Positions 26,745 through 34,592 of a stretch of DNA of 64,000 bases are shown here, one piece after another. The notes below the pieces were generated by a model. The model had not been told where the DNA came from, ran no database searches, and saw only the letters and a program-made list of their open reading frames with translations. Position 1 is the stretch's first letter. Each line of letters opens with the position of its first letter. The stretch comes from Mobilicoccus sp032056465 (lineage in GTDB: Bacteria; Actinomycetota; Actinomycetes; Actinomycetales; Dermatophilaceae), in NCBI RefSeq assembly GCF_032056465.1, contig NZ_DAMBCL010000012.1; one strand, 5' to 3'. The translations under genes were made by a program, and so were the position numbers.

Positions 26745-27950
26745 TCAGCGGTAGGCGGGGATGCCGGTGAGGGCGTTGCCGATCATGAGCGTGTGCATCT
26801 CGGGGGTGGCCTCGTAGGTGAGGACGGATTCGAGGTTGGCCGCGTGGCGCATGATCGGGAACTCGTGGGAGATGCCGTTGCCGCCGAGGATCGTGCGGGC
26901 GGTGCGGCAGATCTCGAGGGCCTTGTTGACGTTGTTGAGCTTGCCGATGCTCACCTGCTCGGGGCGCAGGCCGACGGAGTCCTTGCGGCGTCCGAGGTGC
27001 AGGGCGAGCATCGTGCCGAGGGTCAGGTCGATCGACATCGTCGCGAGCTTGTTCTGGGTGAGCTGGAACCGGGCGATCGGGTCGCCGAACTGCACCCGCT
27101 CCGTCGAGTAGCGCAGCGCCGTGGAGAACGCCGACCGCGCCGCCCCCATCGCGCCCCAGAGGATGCCGTACCGCGCCTCGTTGAGGCAGGACAGCGGGCC
27201 CTTGAGGCCGCGGACCTCGGGGAACACCGCATCGGCCGGCAGGCGCACCCCGTCGAGGACGAGCTCGGAGGTCACCGACGCCCGCAGCGACGCCTTGTGG
27301 TGGATGATCGGCGCGGAGAATCCGGGGGTGTCCGTCGGGACGACGAAGCCGCGGATGCCCGAGCCGCCCTCGCCCTCGTCGGTCTGGGCCCAGACGACCG
27401 CGACGTCGGCGATCGAGCCGTTCGTGATCCACATCTTGCGGCCGTCGAGGACCCAGTCGTCGCCGTCGCGGCGGGCGCGGGTGCGCATCGAGGAGGGGTC
27501 GGAGCCGTGGTCGGGCTCGGTGAGGCCGAAGCAGCCGATCGCCTCGCCGGCGGCCATGCGAGGCAGCCACTCCTGCTTCTGCTCCTCGCTGCCCCACCGC
27601 CAGATCGCGAACATCGCGAGGGAGCCCTGGACGCTGACGAGGGAACGGATGCCGGAGTCCGACGCCTCGAGTTCGAGGCACGCGAGGCCGTAGTCGACGG
27701 CGCTCATGCCGGCGCAGCCGTACCCCTCGAGGTGCATGCCGAGGAGGCCGACCCCGCCGAGGGTCTGGGCGAGTTCACGGACGACGGGCAGTTCACCCTT
27801 CTCGAACCACTCGGCGACGTAGGGGTCGACGTGCTCGTCGCAGACCCGACGGACGGTGTCACGGATCGCCTTCTCCTCGTCCGAGAGGAGGTCGTCGATG
27901 TCGGCGAGGTCGAGGGGGTGGATCGTCTTCGGGGGCGTGGGGTGGGCCAT
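26745..27950 (-). CDS. gcdH: Glutaryl-CoA dehydrogenase (acyl-CoA dehydrogenase family)
   Basis: This 401-residue flavoenzyme oxidatively decarboxylates glutaryl-CoA to crotonyl-CoA in lysine, hydroxylysine and tryptophan breakdown. Features separating it from general acyl-CoA dehydrogenases are the YGCAGMSAVDYGLACLELE segment and the tail TYEATPEMHTLMIGNALTG, where the Glu is the expected catalytic base. The FAD stretches CFGLTEPDHGSDP and WITNGSIADVAVVWAQT are standard. An acyl-CoA transferase gene lies 85 bp upstream on the same strand, giving a two-step glutarate activation and oxidation pathway. Confidence 0.88.
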   Translation of the reverse strand: MAHPTPPKTIHPLDLADIDDLLSDEEKAIRDTVRRVCDEHVDPYVAEWFEKGELPVVRELAQTLGGVGLLGMHLEGYGCAGMSAVDYGLACLELEASDSGIRSLVSVQGSLAMFAIWRWGSEEQKQEWLPRMAAGEAIGCFGLTEPDHGSDPSSMRTRARRDGDDWVLDGRKMWITNGSIADVAVVWAQTDEGEGGSGIRGFVVPTDTPGFSAPIIHHKASLRASVTSELVLDGVRLPADAVFPEVRGLKGPLSCLNEARYGILWGAMGAARSAFSTALRYSTERVQFGDPIARFQLTQNKLATMSIDLTLGTMLALHLGRRKDSVGLRPEQVSIGKLNNVNKALEICRTARTILGGNGISHEFPIMRHAANLESVLTYEATPEMHTLMIGNALTGIPAYR

Positions 27951-28035
27951 GGGTTCGCTCTCTCGTCTCTCGTCGGAGGGTTCGGGGGATTCGGTGGGGG
28001 ACGGATGTCGGCCGCGGAGTGGGAGGGGCCGGGCC

Positions 28036-29301
28036 TCAGGTGAGGGGGACGTCGCGTGCCCCGGACAGCCAGGCGCGGAGGGGGCCGTCGTGTTCCCCGA
28101 GACGCGGTGGCGGCGCCGGCGCCGCGAGGAGGGGCTCGCTGTAGGTGACGGGGTGCCGCACCTGCGGCGAGGCTGCCTCGCCGAGGTCGTGGACGGGGTC
28201 GAGCCCGAGATCGGCGGCGAGCGCGAAGGCCGCCGAGAGGTCGTTGACGCCGCCCGCAGGGACCCCGGCGGCGGTGAAGCGACGCTGCCAGGAGGCGGCG
28301 TCGTCGGTCGCGAGGATCGCCTCGAGGGCCGTGACGAGCGCCTCCCGGTTCGTCACGCGGTCGGCGTTGCGGTTGAAGCGCGCGTCCACCGCGAGCTCGG
28401 GGGCGCCGAGCTCACCGGCCATCCGCACGAACTGGCCGTCGTTGCCACACGCGACGGCGAGGAGGCCGTCGCGGCAGCGAAGGGTCTCATACGGGGCGAT
28501 CGAGGGGTGCCGGTTGCCCATCGGCCGCGGCACGGCCCCGGCGCCGAGGTAGCCCGACGCCTGGTTGACGAGCGCCCCGAGCAGACTCGAGAGGAGGTTG
28601 ACCTCGACCCGGCATCCGCGCCCGGTGCGGGCACGCGCGGTGAGTGCGGCGAGGACCCCGATCGTCGCGTCCTTGCCGGTGAGCACGTCGACGAGCGCGA
28701 CACCGACCTTGGTCGGCGTCCCGCCGGCCTCCCCCGTCATGCTCATGAGGCCGCCGACCGCCTGGACGACGAAGTCGTACCCCATGAGGTCGGCGCCCGC
28801 CCCCGAGCCGAAGCCGGTCACCGAGGCGTACACGACCCCGGGGTTCTCCGCGGCGACGTCGTCGTAGCCGAGGCCGTAGCGGTCGAGGGCACCGGTGCGG
28901 AAGTTCTCGACGACGACGTCGGCCCGCAGCGCGAGCTCCTTGGCGAGCGCGCGGTCCTCGGCGTCGGTGAGGTCGAGGGTGACGCTGCGCTTGCTGCGGT
29001 TGACGCATTCGTAGTAGGTCGCGACCCGGGACGCCCTCGCGCCTGCCGCCGCTCCCTGCTCGGCCGCGGCGCCCTCGGCCACCGTTCCCGCCTCGGACGA
29101 GGTGCGCCACGGGGGGCCCCAGGCGCGGGTGTCGTCCCCGGAGCCCGGCCGCTCGACCTTGACCACCGTCGCGTCGAGGTCCGCGAGGGTCATCGTCGCG
29201 AGGGGGCCGGCGAGCACCCGCGAGAAGTCCGCGACGAGGATTCCCTCGAGCGGACGCGGCGGGGCACCCGAGGTGCGGTGCGGTGCGGCGGTGTCGTCCA
29301 C
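28036..29301 (-). CDS. Class III CoA-transferase (CaiB/BaiF), probable glutarate CoA-transferase
   Basis: The 421-residue protein has the family III CoA-transferase fold: N-terminal LEGILVADFSRVLAGPLATM, the linker VVKVERPGSGDDTRAWGPP, RSKRSVTLDLTDAEDRAL, and the catalytic aspartate region LTGKDATIGVLAAL. Its pairing with gcdH in one operon suggests transfer of CoA from succinyl-CoA to glutarate, as in succinate:glutarate CoA-transferase. This specificity is inferred from context; other dicarboxylates are possible. It is divergent from a PucR-family regulator. Confidence 0.85.
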   Translation of the reverse strand: MDDTAAPHRTSGAPPRPLEGILVADFSRVLAGPLATMTLADLDATVVKVERPGSGDDTRAWGPPWRTSSEAGTVAEGAAAEQGAAAGARASRVATYYECVNRSKRSVTLDLTDAEDRALAKELALRADVVVENFRTGALDRYGLGYDDVAAENPGVVYASVTGFGSGAGADLMGYDFVVQAVGGLMSMTGEAGGTPTKVGVALVDVLTGKDATIGVLAALTARARTGRGCRVEVNLLSSLLGALVNQASGYLGAGAVPRPMGNRHPSIAPYETLRCRDGLLAVACGNDGQFVRMAGELGAPELAVDARFNRNADRVTNREALVTALEAILATDDAASWQRRFTAAGVPAGGVNDLSAAFALAADLGLDPVHDLGEAASPQVRHPVTYSEPLLAAPAPPPRLGEHDGPLRAWLSGARDVPLT

Positions 29302-29366
29302 GGTGACGATGACTCCTGACGATCGGTGATGGCCGACACGCTAGGAGCGTCGCCGCATCCGTGTCA

Positions 29367-29383
29367 TCGTGCACAATGCACGA
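29367..29383. promoter_or_regulatory. Candidate operator in the PucR / CoA-transferase divergent promoter
   Basis: TCGTGCA-CAA-TGCACGA is a perfect 7-bp inverted repeat with a 3-bp spacer, 60 bp from the PucR start and 66 bp from the CoA-transferase start. It is centred in a 141-bp divergent region, where a local regulator would be expected to bind. Confidence 0.5.
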
Positions 29384-29442
29384 AGAATGGACCGCGGTGG
29401 TGCGTCACGCACAGCGCATGCGCGGACCCCGAGGGAGGTGCC

Positions 29443-31113
29443 ATGGTCGTCACGCTCGCCGGCCTGTGCCAGGCCATCCCGACCCGATTGCAGCCGGTGG
29501 CACCGGTGCCCGTGCCGGCCGCGGCGGTCTCGGGAGTCCACGTGAGCGAGCTGCCCGACCCGACCGCGTTCCTCGACGGCGGGGAGCTCCTGCTCACCAC
29601 CGGGCTCACGCTGTTCGACCAGGACCTGCCCCTCCATGCCTATGCGGCCCGCCTCGCCGCCGGTGGCGTGGTGGGCCTCGGGATCGGGCTCGGGCCGGTG
29701 TTCGACCACGTACCCCCGGGGCTGCCGCCGGCCTGTGAGCGGGCGGGCCTCCCCCTTCTCGTCGTGCCGGAACACACCCCCTTCCAGGCCGTCGTGCGGG
29801 AGTTCTGGCGTCAGGTCGGGACGGTGCGCGAGAGCGACCTGCAGGCGGCCGTCGGCTCGGCCCACGCCCTCGTGCGCGCCGCCCTCACCGACGACGCCGG
29901 CGCGGCCGTCGTGCGGGCGATCGCCACGTCGGTCGGCGGGTGGTCGGCGGTCCTCGACCCCGAGGCCGCCGTGGCCCACATCCACCCCCGCGCCGCCGCG
30001 CCGCGAGCGCGCCAGGCGATCTCCGAGATCACCCGGATGCGGCTGAGCGCCCCCCACTCGGCGGCGACCTTCCCCCTCGGTCAGGAGGACGTCCTCGTCC
30101 ACGGCCTCGGCCGGGAGGGACACCTCGACGGATACCTCCTCGTCGCCCGTCCCCGCCCCCTCCCCACGCACGCCCGCCACCTGCTCGTCACCGCGAGCGC
30201 GCTGCTGCAGCTCCAGGAGCGGTGGGCGAGGCCGTCCGGCGCCCTGCCCTCGGCCCTGCCCCTCGTCCTCGGCACCCTGGCGCGTCTCGGCCATGTCGGC
30301 GCCGCGGGGGACCTCGGCGCGCGTCTGGGGCGACCCACCCCCGACCGGGTGCGGGTCGCGCTCGTCCGCGACCTCCCCCGCAGCCACCTCGATCGGGTGG
30401 CCGCGGAGCACGTCTGTGCCCCAGGGGCCTCGGCGGACGAACCCACACTGCTCGTCCTCGACGACCGCGGTGCCGCGCGCGCCTGGGACGCGCTGCGTCG
30501 CCACGGACGGCACGGACGCGACGGCCGGACGGGCCCCGCGGCGGATCGGACCGGGGCGGCCGCCGACCCTGAGAGGGCGACAGCCGACACGACCACCGGT
30601 GACACGACCACCCGTGACACGACCACCGGTGACACGACCACCGGTGCTGCCGAACCCCTGGACCGGGGCGAGGGCCCGACCGGGGGCGTGCTCACCGCGA
30701 CGGGGTCCTGGGCCGACCTCCCTCGCCTGCTCACCCGCGCGGAGGAGGCGCTCGTCCACACGCCTCCGGGGACGTGGCGGGACCTCGCCGCACCGGCGCG
30801 CCGTGCGGACCGTGCCGGCGGCCTCGAGGGGCTCGCCGGCCTCGTCGACGGTGCGACCGGTCTCGTCGGGCTCGTCGACGAGGCCCGCGTCGAGGCGCTC
30901 GCGTCCTACCCGCGCGCCGACCTCGTCGCCACGCTCGCCGCCTACCTTCGCCATCGCGGTCGCATCGACCAGGCCGCCGCGGAACTCGGGCTGCACCGCA
31001 ACTCGATGCGTCACCGGATGGGGATCGTGCGCGAGATCCTCGACGTCGACCTCGACGACCCCGACGTCGCCGCCGCGTGGTGGCTCACCCTGCGCGCACG
31101 CGGAGGTGCCTGA
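29443..31113 (+). CDS. PucR-family transcriptional regulator
   Basis: This 556-residue regulator has an N-terminal PucR sensor domain (about residues 1-130, with VSGVHVSELPDPTAFLDGGELLLTTG compressed in the usual way), a middle region, and a C-terminal helix-turn-helix of the PucR type (YLRHRGRIDQAAAELGLHRN followed by SMRHRMGIVREIL). It is divergent from the glutarate genes and probably controls them. The ATG at 29443 follows GGGAGG at 5 nt. An unusual stretch of four 15-bp tandem repeats lies in the middle (about residues 382-401), coding for a repeated DTTTG/DTTTR unit in a low-complexity linker. Confidence 0.88.
   Translation: MVVTLAGLCQAIPTRLQPVAPVPVPAAAVSGVHVSELPDPTAFLDGGELLLTTGLTLFDQDLPLHAYAARLAAGGVVGLGIGLGPVFDHVPPGLPPACERAGLPLLVVPEHTPFQAVVREFWRQVGTVRESDLQAAVGSAHALVRAALTDDAGAAVVRAIATSVGGWSAVLDPEAAVAHIHPRAAAPRARQAISEITRMRLSAPHSAATFPLGQEDVLVHGLGREGHLDGYLLVARPRPLPTHARHLLVTASALLQLQERWARPSGALPSALPLVLGTLARLGHVGAAGDLGARLGRPTPDRVRVALVRDLPRSHLDRVAAEHVCAPGASADEPTLLVLDDRGAARAWDALRRHGRHGRDGRTGPAADRTGAAADPERATADTTTGDTTTRDTTTGDTTTGAAEPLDRGEGPTGGVLTATGSWADLPRLLTRAEEALVHTPPGTWRDLAAPARRADRAGGLEGLAGLVDGATGLVGLVDEARVEALASYPRADLVATLAAYLRHRGRIDQAAAELGLHRNSMRHRMGIVREILDVDLDDPDVAAAWWLTLRARGGA
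30586..30645 (+). repeat. Four tandem 15-bp repeats inside the PucR-family gene
   Basis: The unit GACACGACCACCGGT occurs at 30586, 30601 (one mismatch), 30616 and 30631. It encodes D-T-T-T-G (R in one unit). Because 15 is a multiple of 3, gain or loss of units would change linker length without breaking the frame. Confidence 0.95.
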
Positions 31114-31199
31114 CTCCGGGGTGGGTCGGCCGAGACCTCGGTCGCCGGGCCGGGACGACGCGACGGTGTGTCCGCCGAGGACTCCCCCGGATTAATCCG

Positions 31200-31229
31200 T
31201 TGCGCACCCCCCGGGACCGGTTCTACCGT
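31200..31229 (+). promoter_or_regulatory. Promoter of a small free-standing transcription unit
   Basis: TTGCGC (31200-31205) and TACCGT (31224-31229) are separated by 18 bp, a good sigma-70-type arrangement for this group. Transcription would start near 31236, a few bases before the extended ribosome-binding site. Confidence 0.55.
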
Positions 31230-31241
31230 CGTGAGTACACA

Positions 31242-31260
31242 GGAAAGGAGGTGGTCCGGT
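31242..31260 (+). promoter_or_regulatory. Extended Shine-Dalgarno sequence matching the whole 16S rRNA tail
   Basis: GGAAAGGAGGTGGTCCGGT can pair with the 3' end of 16S rRNA (GGCUGGAUCACCUCCUUUCU) over 19 contiguous positions, four of them G-U wobbles. Ordinary sites in this window match 4-7 bases. GGAGG ends 10 nt before the GTG at 31262 and 13 nt before the ATG at 31265. Confidence 0.7.
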
Positions 31261-31264
31261 AGTG

Positions 31265-31300
31265 ATGATTTCTCGGACTTGTGAGGTGATCGCGCGATAA
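31265..31300 (+). CDS. 11-residue mini-ORF (MISRTCEVIAR)
   Basis: ATG at 31265 opens an 11-codon frame ending in TAA at 31298-31300; an adjacent in-frame GTG at 31262 would add one Met. The peptide is MISRTCEVIAR. It uses TAA, rare in this genome, and several AT-rich codons (ATT, TCT, TGT, ACT) unlike the neighbouring genes. The ribosome-binding site is far stronger than any other here. Whether the peptide or only the act of translation matters cannot be told. Confidence 0.5.
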   Translation: MISRTCEVIAR

Positions 31301-31425
31301 GCGCGTCCACGTTCAGCACGGACGTGTGATCTCGAATCCACCGCGATCACCGCGTTCGACGGGCATGGAGCGGACTCGTCCACCGCCCCGGCCGCACGGC
31401 CACCCGTCGCACGTCCGGAACGAGG

Positions 31426-31462
31426 AACCGGCGCCCACCGCAAGAAGCGGAGGGCGCCGGTT
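31426..31462. terminator. Terminator of the mini transcription unit
   Basis: AACCGGCGCCC (31426-31436) pairs perfectly with GGGCGCCGGTT (31452-31462), 11 bp with a 15-nt loop, followed on the plus strand by TCG. It also lies 90 bp past the stop of the small membrane protein gene on the minus strand and may serve both. Confidence 0.75.
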
Positions 31463-31551
31463 TCGTCGTGTCGGCCCGAGTGGTCGAAGGGCCAGGGGAT
31501 CAAGGGAACACGGCCATCACGGGAGGGCCGTCGTCGCCGGAGCGAGTGTCG

Positions 31552-31899
31552 TCAGAGGGCGAAGATCGCGTACAGGGCGTTGACGGCGGTGAGGCCGGCG
31601 GCGACGTGCATGAGGACGGGCAGGTTGCGGCCCTTGCGCGCGCGGGCCGCCGAGATCTCGCACAAGGCGACGATCGCGAGCGCGACGACGAGCTTGATCC
31701 CCACCCACATGTGATCGAGACCGCCACCGTTCATCTCCATGACGGCGACGATCGCGAGGCCGAGGAGGAGCTGGAGGCGCGCACCCCACACCATCACGGG
31801 GTGGATCACCCCCTGGGCGAGGCTCATGATGTACCCGATGACGATCAGCGCGAGCCCACCCCAGTGGGCCCAGCCGAGAATTTGGATCGCGGTGGCCAT
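31552..31899 (-). CDS. Small four-helix membrane protein of unknown function
   Basis: This 115-residue protein has four hydrophobic segments (about residues 12-32, 40-55, 68-85 and 94-114) connected by short loops that carry conserved-looking His residues (GWAHWGG, GVIHPVMVWG, GLDHMWVGIK, VLMHVAAG). Histidines placed at helix ends are typical of small heme- or quinone-associated membrane proteins, but I do not recognise a family. It is monocistronic, with a terminator hairpin 90 bp downstream. Confidence 0.7.
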   Translation of the reverse strand: MATAIQILGWAHWGGLALIVIGYIMSLAQGVIHPVMVWGARLQLLLGLAIVAVMEMNGGGLDHMWVGIKLVVALAIVALCEISAARARKGRNLPVLMHVAAGLTAVNALYAIFAL

Positions 31900-32014
31900 G
31901 TCGCCATCCTAGGGGGCCCGGGCGCGATGTCCCTGTCACCGCGACGAGTCCGGATCGCCGACGGTGACCTGGCGCGGACCCGGCGCCCCAGGGCGTGATC
32001 GCTCGGCCGGTCGG

Positions 32015-32725
32015 TCAAAGCAGGTGCCGGTGCATCGCCCACGCCGTGAGTTCGTGGCGGTTGGAGAGCTGGAGCTTGCGCAGCACGCTGCTCACGTGGG
32101 TCTCGACGGTCTTCACCGAGATGAACAGCTCCTTCGCCACCTCCTTGTAGGCGTACCCGCGGGCGATGAGCCGCATGACCTCCCGCTCCCGCGCGCTGAG
32201 GCGGTCGAGCTCCTCGTCGACCTCGGCCACCTCACCGGCCGCGGCACCGAAGGCATCGAGGACGAACCCGGCGAGGCGCGGGGAGAACACGGCATCGCCG
32301 TCGGCGACGCGGCGGATCGCGGCGAGCAGGTCGCGGGGGGAGATCGTCTTGGTCACGTACCCCCGGGCACCGGCCCGGATGACCGAGATGACGTCGTCCG
32401 CGGCGTCCGAGACCGACAGGGCGAGAAACCGCACCGGGGGGCCGGGCTCGGTCGTCAGCCCGGCGCAGTCGAGCAGGACGTCGGTGCCGCCGCGGCCCCG
32501 ACCACCGGGCAGATGGACGTCGAGCAGGACGACGTCGGGCCGGGTGTCGCGCACGACCGCGACGGCCTCCTCGACGCTCGCCGCCTCACCGACGACGTCG
32601 ATCGCGACGCCGCCGGCAGCCGTGAGTTCGGCGAGTTCGCTGCGCACCCCCGTGCGGAACATGCGGTGGTCGTCGACGAGCACCACCCGGATCGGGCCGG
32701 TCCTCGTCTGCATGGCGTCGGTCAT
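32015..32725 (-). CDS. LuxR/NarL-type response regulator
   Basis: This is a 236-residue two-component response regulator. The receiver has the acidic pair D18-D19 and the phosphoacceptor D69 (VVLLDVHLP), then the conserved Thr/Ser region FLALSVSD and Lys in GYVTKTIS. The C-terminal LuxR helix-turn-helix is LSAREREVMRLIARGYAYKE followed by VAKELFISVKTVETHVSSVLRKL. Its start overlaps the stop of the sensor kinase gene by 4 nt (ATGA), so the pair is co-translated. It probably controls the divergent PspC/LiaF-like genes. Confidence 0.93.
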   Translation of the reverse strand: MTDAMQTRTGPIRVVLVDDHRMFRTGVRSELAELTAAGGVAIDVVGEAASVEEAVAVVRDTRPDVVLLDVHLPGGRGRGGTDVLLDCAGLTTEPGPPVRFLALSVSDAADDVISVIRAGARGYVTKTISPRDLLAAIRRVADGDAVFSPRLAGFVLDAFGAAAGEVAEVDEELDRLSAREREVMRLIARGYAYKEVAKELFISVKTVETHVSSVLRKLQLSNRHELTAWAMHRHLL

Positions 32726-34290
32726 CGCTGCTCCTTCGTCGTCGCGCCATCGCGCGACGGGGTCGTCGTCGGCCCGCCCTGCGCCGAGGTCGACGTCACC
32801 CCGCCTGCGGAGGCACCCGCGTCGGTCGGGGTGGCCGCGTCGGGCCGGGCATGCGTCTCGGGGGTCTCGGGGTCGTCGGGGACCTCGCGGGTGTCGAGGC
32901 TCCCGCGGGTGCCTCGGGGGTCGCAGGTGTCGGGCGCTGCGGGCGTCGGCGGCGGTGCGGCCTCCGGCGCCCCCGTGGGCAGGGTGAGCGTCACCTCGGT
33001 GCCCTCGTCGAGTCGCCGGATGCGGGCCGTGCCGCCGTGCCGCTCCATGCGTCCGAACAGGGACTCGCGCACCCCCAGGCGATCGCGCGGGACGGCGTCG
33101 AGATCGAAACCCCGGCCGTGATCCCGGACGAACACCTCGACGCCGGCGCGGCCGATCTCGGCGAACACCGAGACCGGAGGCGCGCCGTGGCGCACCGCGT
33201 TGGCGAGCGCCTCACGCGTGGCGGCGACGAGTGCGGTGCCGTCGTCGTCGAGGGGACGAGTCCCCGTGACGACGAGGTCGACCGGGACGCCGTGGAGGTC
33301 CTCGATCTCGTGGACCGTCTCGCTCAGTGCCGCACCCAGGGTGGCCTCCGCGGCCGGCGCCGCACCGTAGAGCCACTCCCGCAGCTCACGCTCCTGGGCA
33401 CGGGCCAGCGCGACGACACGGGTCGGGTCCTCGGTGCGTTGGATGAGGGCGAGGGTCTGCAGGACGGAGTCGTGCAGGTGGGCCGCGAGGTCGGCGCGTT
33501 CGGTCTCCCGGATGCGGGTGCGCTGCTCGTCCTGGAACCGCTGCCAGAACCGCATGACGATGGGTCCGAGCACGAGCGCGAGCCCGGCGAGCACCGCGAG
33601 GGTCGCGAACGCGACATCGGTGAGGACGCGGCCGCCCTGCTCGCGGGCGACGATCACCGCGACGCCGGTGACCGCCAGCACCGCGCCGAGCAGGACCCGG
33701 ATCGCCCCCTGACGTCGGCCGTTGCGTTCGTCGAGCTGGGACCAGGCGATGACCGCCCCACCGCCGACCGCGAGGAGCGGGAGCAGGTTCCCCACCGAGA
33801 GGAGACCGTCCATCCCGGCCGGCACGCCCCGGACCGGCGCACCGGCGGCGCCGGCGAGGAGACCTGCCGCGAGGAGCGCCCCGACGGCCAGGAGCACCGA
33901 CCCCACGACGAGCAGCGCCACCGCCGGTGAGAGGCGGTGACGGCGGGCGGCCGTGTTCCGACCGCCGCGCGGCGTCATGAGCCAGAGGAGGACGTAGACG
34001 ACGACGCCGAGACCGCCGAAGAGGGAGGCACCGGCGAAGACCCACCGCACGGTGCTCACCGGCAGGTCGAGGTGGTCCGCGACTCCGTCGGCGACCCCTG
34101 CCAGGACTCCCCGACCCCGCACGAGGCGGGGCGGCGGCGCCTCGTGGCCCCTCGGCGCCTCGAGGTCGGAGGATCCTGCCGGGGGGGTGGGCCCCGGCGG
34201 TCGGGAGGACGCCACGGGCGGTCGCGACCCCGAGGGCGCACCGGGCCCAGGGGGCACGTGCGGCCCGGTGGGGGCGGTGGGCGTCGTCAT
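32722..34290 (-). CDS. Sensor histidine kinase with N-terminal PspC domain
   Basis: This is a 522-residue membrane sensor kinase. After a Pro/Gly-rich N-terminus (about residues 1-50) comes a PspC domain (RLVRGRGVLAGVADGVADHL through VVVYVLLWLMTPRG, about 53-105), then about four more transmembrane helices. The HisKA_3 dimerisation region DLAAHLHDSVLQTLALIQ holds the phosphorylated His. The ATPase domain has the N box ATREALANAVRHG and the G box VRDHGRGFD. The ATG at 34290 fits GAGG at 9 nt; in-frame starts at 34299 and 34305 are alternatives. PspC-fused kinases of this type respond to envelope stress. Confidence 0.9.
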   Translation of the reverse strand: MTTPTAPTGPHVPPGPGAPSGSRPPVASSRPPGPTPPAGSSDLEAPRGHEAPPPRLVRGRGVLAGVADGVADHLDLPVSTVRWVFAGASLFGGLGVVVYVLLWLMTPRGGRNTAARRHRLSPAVALLVVGSVLLAVGALLAAGLLAGAAGAPVRGVPAGMDGLLSVGNLLPLLAVGGGAVIAWSQLDERNGRRQGAIRVLLGAVLAVTGVAVIVAREQGGRVLTDVAFATLAVLAGLALVLGPIVMRFWQRFQDEQRTRIRETERADLAAHLHDSVLQTLALIQRTEDPTRVVALARAQERELREWLYGAAPAAEATLGAALSETVHEIEDLHGVPVDLVVTGTRPLDDDGTALVAATREALANAVRHGAPPVSVFAEIGRAGVEVFVRDHGRGFDLDAVPRDRLGVRESLFGRMERHGGTARIRRLDEGTEVTLTLPTGAPEAAPPPTPAAPDTCDPRGTRGSLDTREVPDDPETPETHARPDAATPTDAGASAGGVTSTSAQGGPTTTPSRDGATTKEQR

Positions 34291-34592
34291 GTCCTCCATC
34301 CTCACCCACCCCGAGCTGCACCGTCACGGCTCGTCGCCGAAATCCGGGAGGAACCCGAGCCTTCCAGGGGCGACTCAGGGGCGATCCCCATACCGCGCCC
34401 GACCCGACGAGCCGAGGATGGGAGCACGGCCCCACGACGGTGCCGGGACGACGGACGTGGTCATGGTCCGGGTCTCGGCCGTGGCCGGGCGGCCGACCCA
34501 GACGACCCGATCAGCGACACCGCGGAGGCCGGACCGGCCCACCGGTGGAGGACGACGCGGCGAGTCGATACACACGAGACGGGAGTACGACG
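34291..34592. other. 302-bp divergent promoter region of the PspC regulon
   Basis: This region separates the kinase gene from the PspC/LiaF-like gene and must hold both promoters. No gene or strong inverted repeat was found. A GGGAG ribosome-binding site sits just before 34593. Confidence 0.4.

Larger units (their letters stand above)
31236..31470 (+). ncRNA. Small structured RNA / mini-mRNA of about 230 nt with no downstream gene
   Basis: A promoter, an extraordinary ribosome-binding site, an 11-codon frame and a perfect terminator bound this unit. Within it GGTGATCGCG (31285-31294), which is the end of the mini-frame, is complementary to CGCGATCACC (31342-31351), a 10-bp long-range stem that a translating ribosome would open. 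GCGCG just after the stop can alternatively pair with CGCGC inside the frame (31291-31305). The only gene downstream (31552-31899) is on the other strand, so this is not an ordinary leader. I do not recognise it as a known RNA family. Confidence 0.5.

Noticed and set aside
31242..31260. Fragment of a 16S rRNA gene end (reverse strand)
   Set aside because: The complementarity to the 16S tail stops after about 19 nt, and the bases beyond do not match 16S sequence, so a ribosome-binding site explains it better.
31321..31360. tRNA-like T-arm around CTCGAATCC
   Set aside because: No acceptor stem, anticodon arm or CCA-compatible end could be drawn around it.
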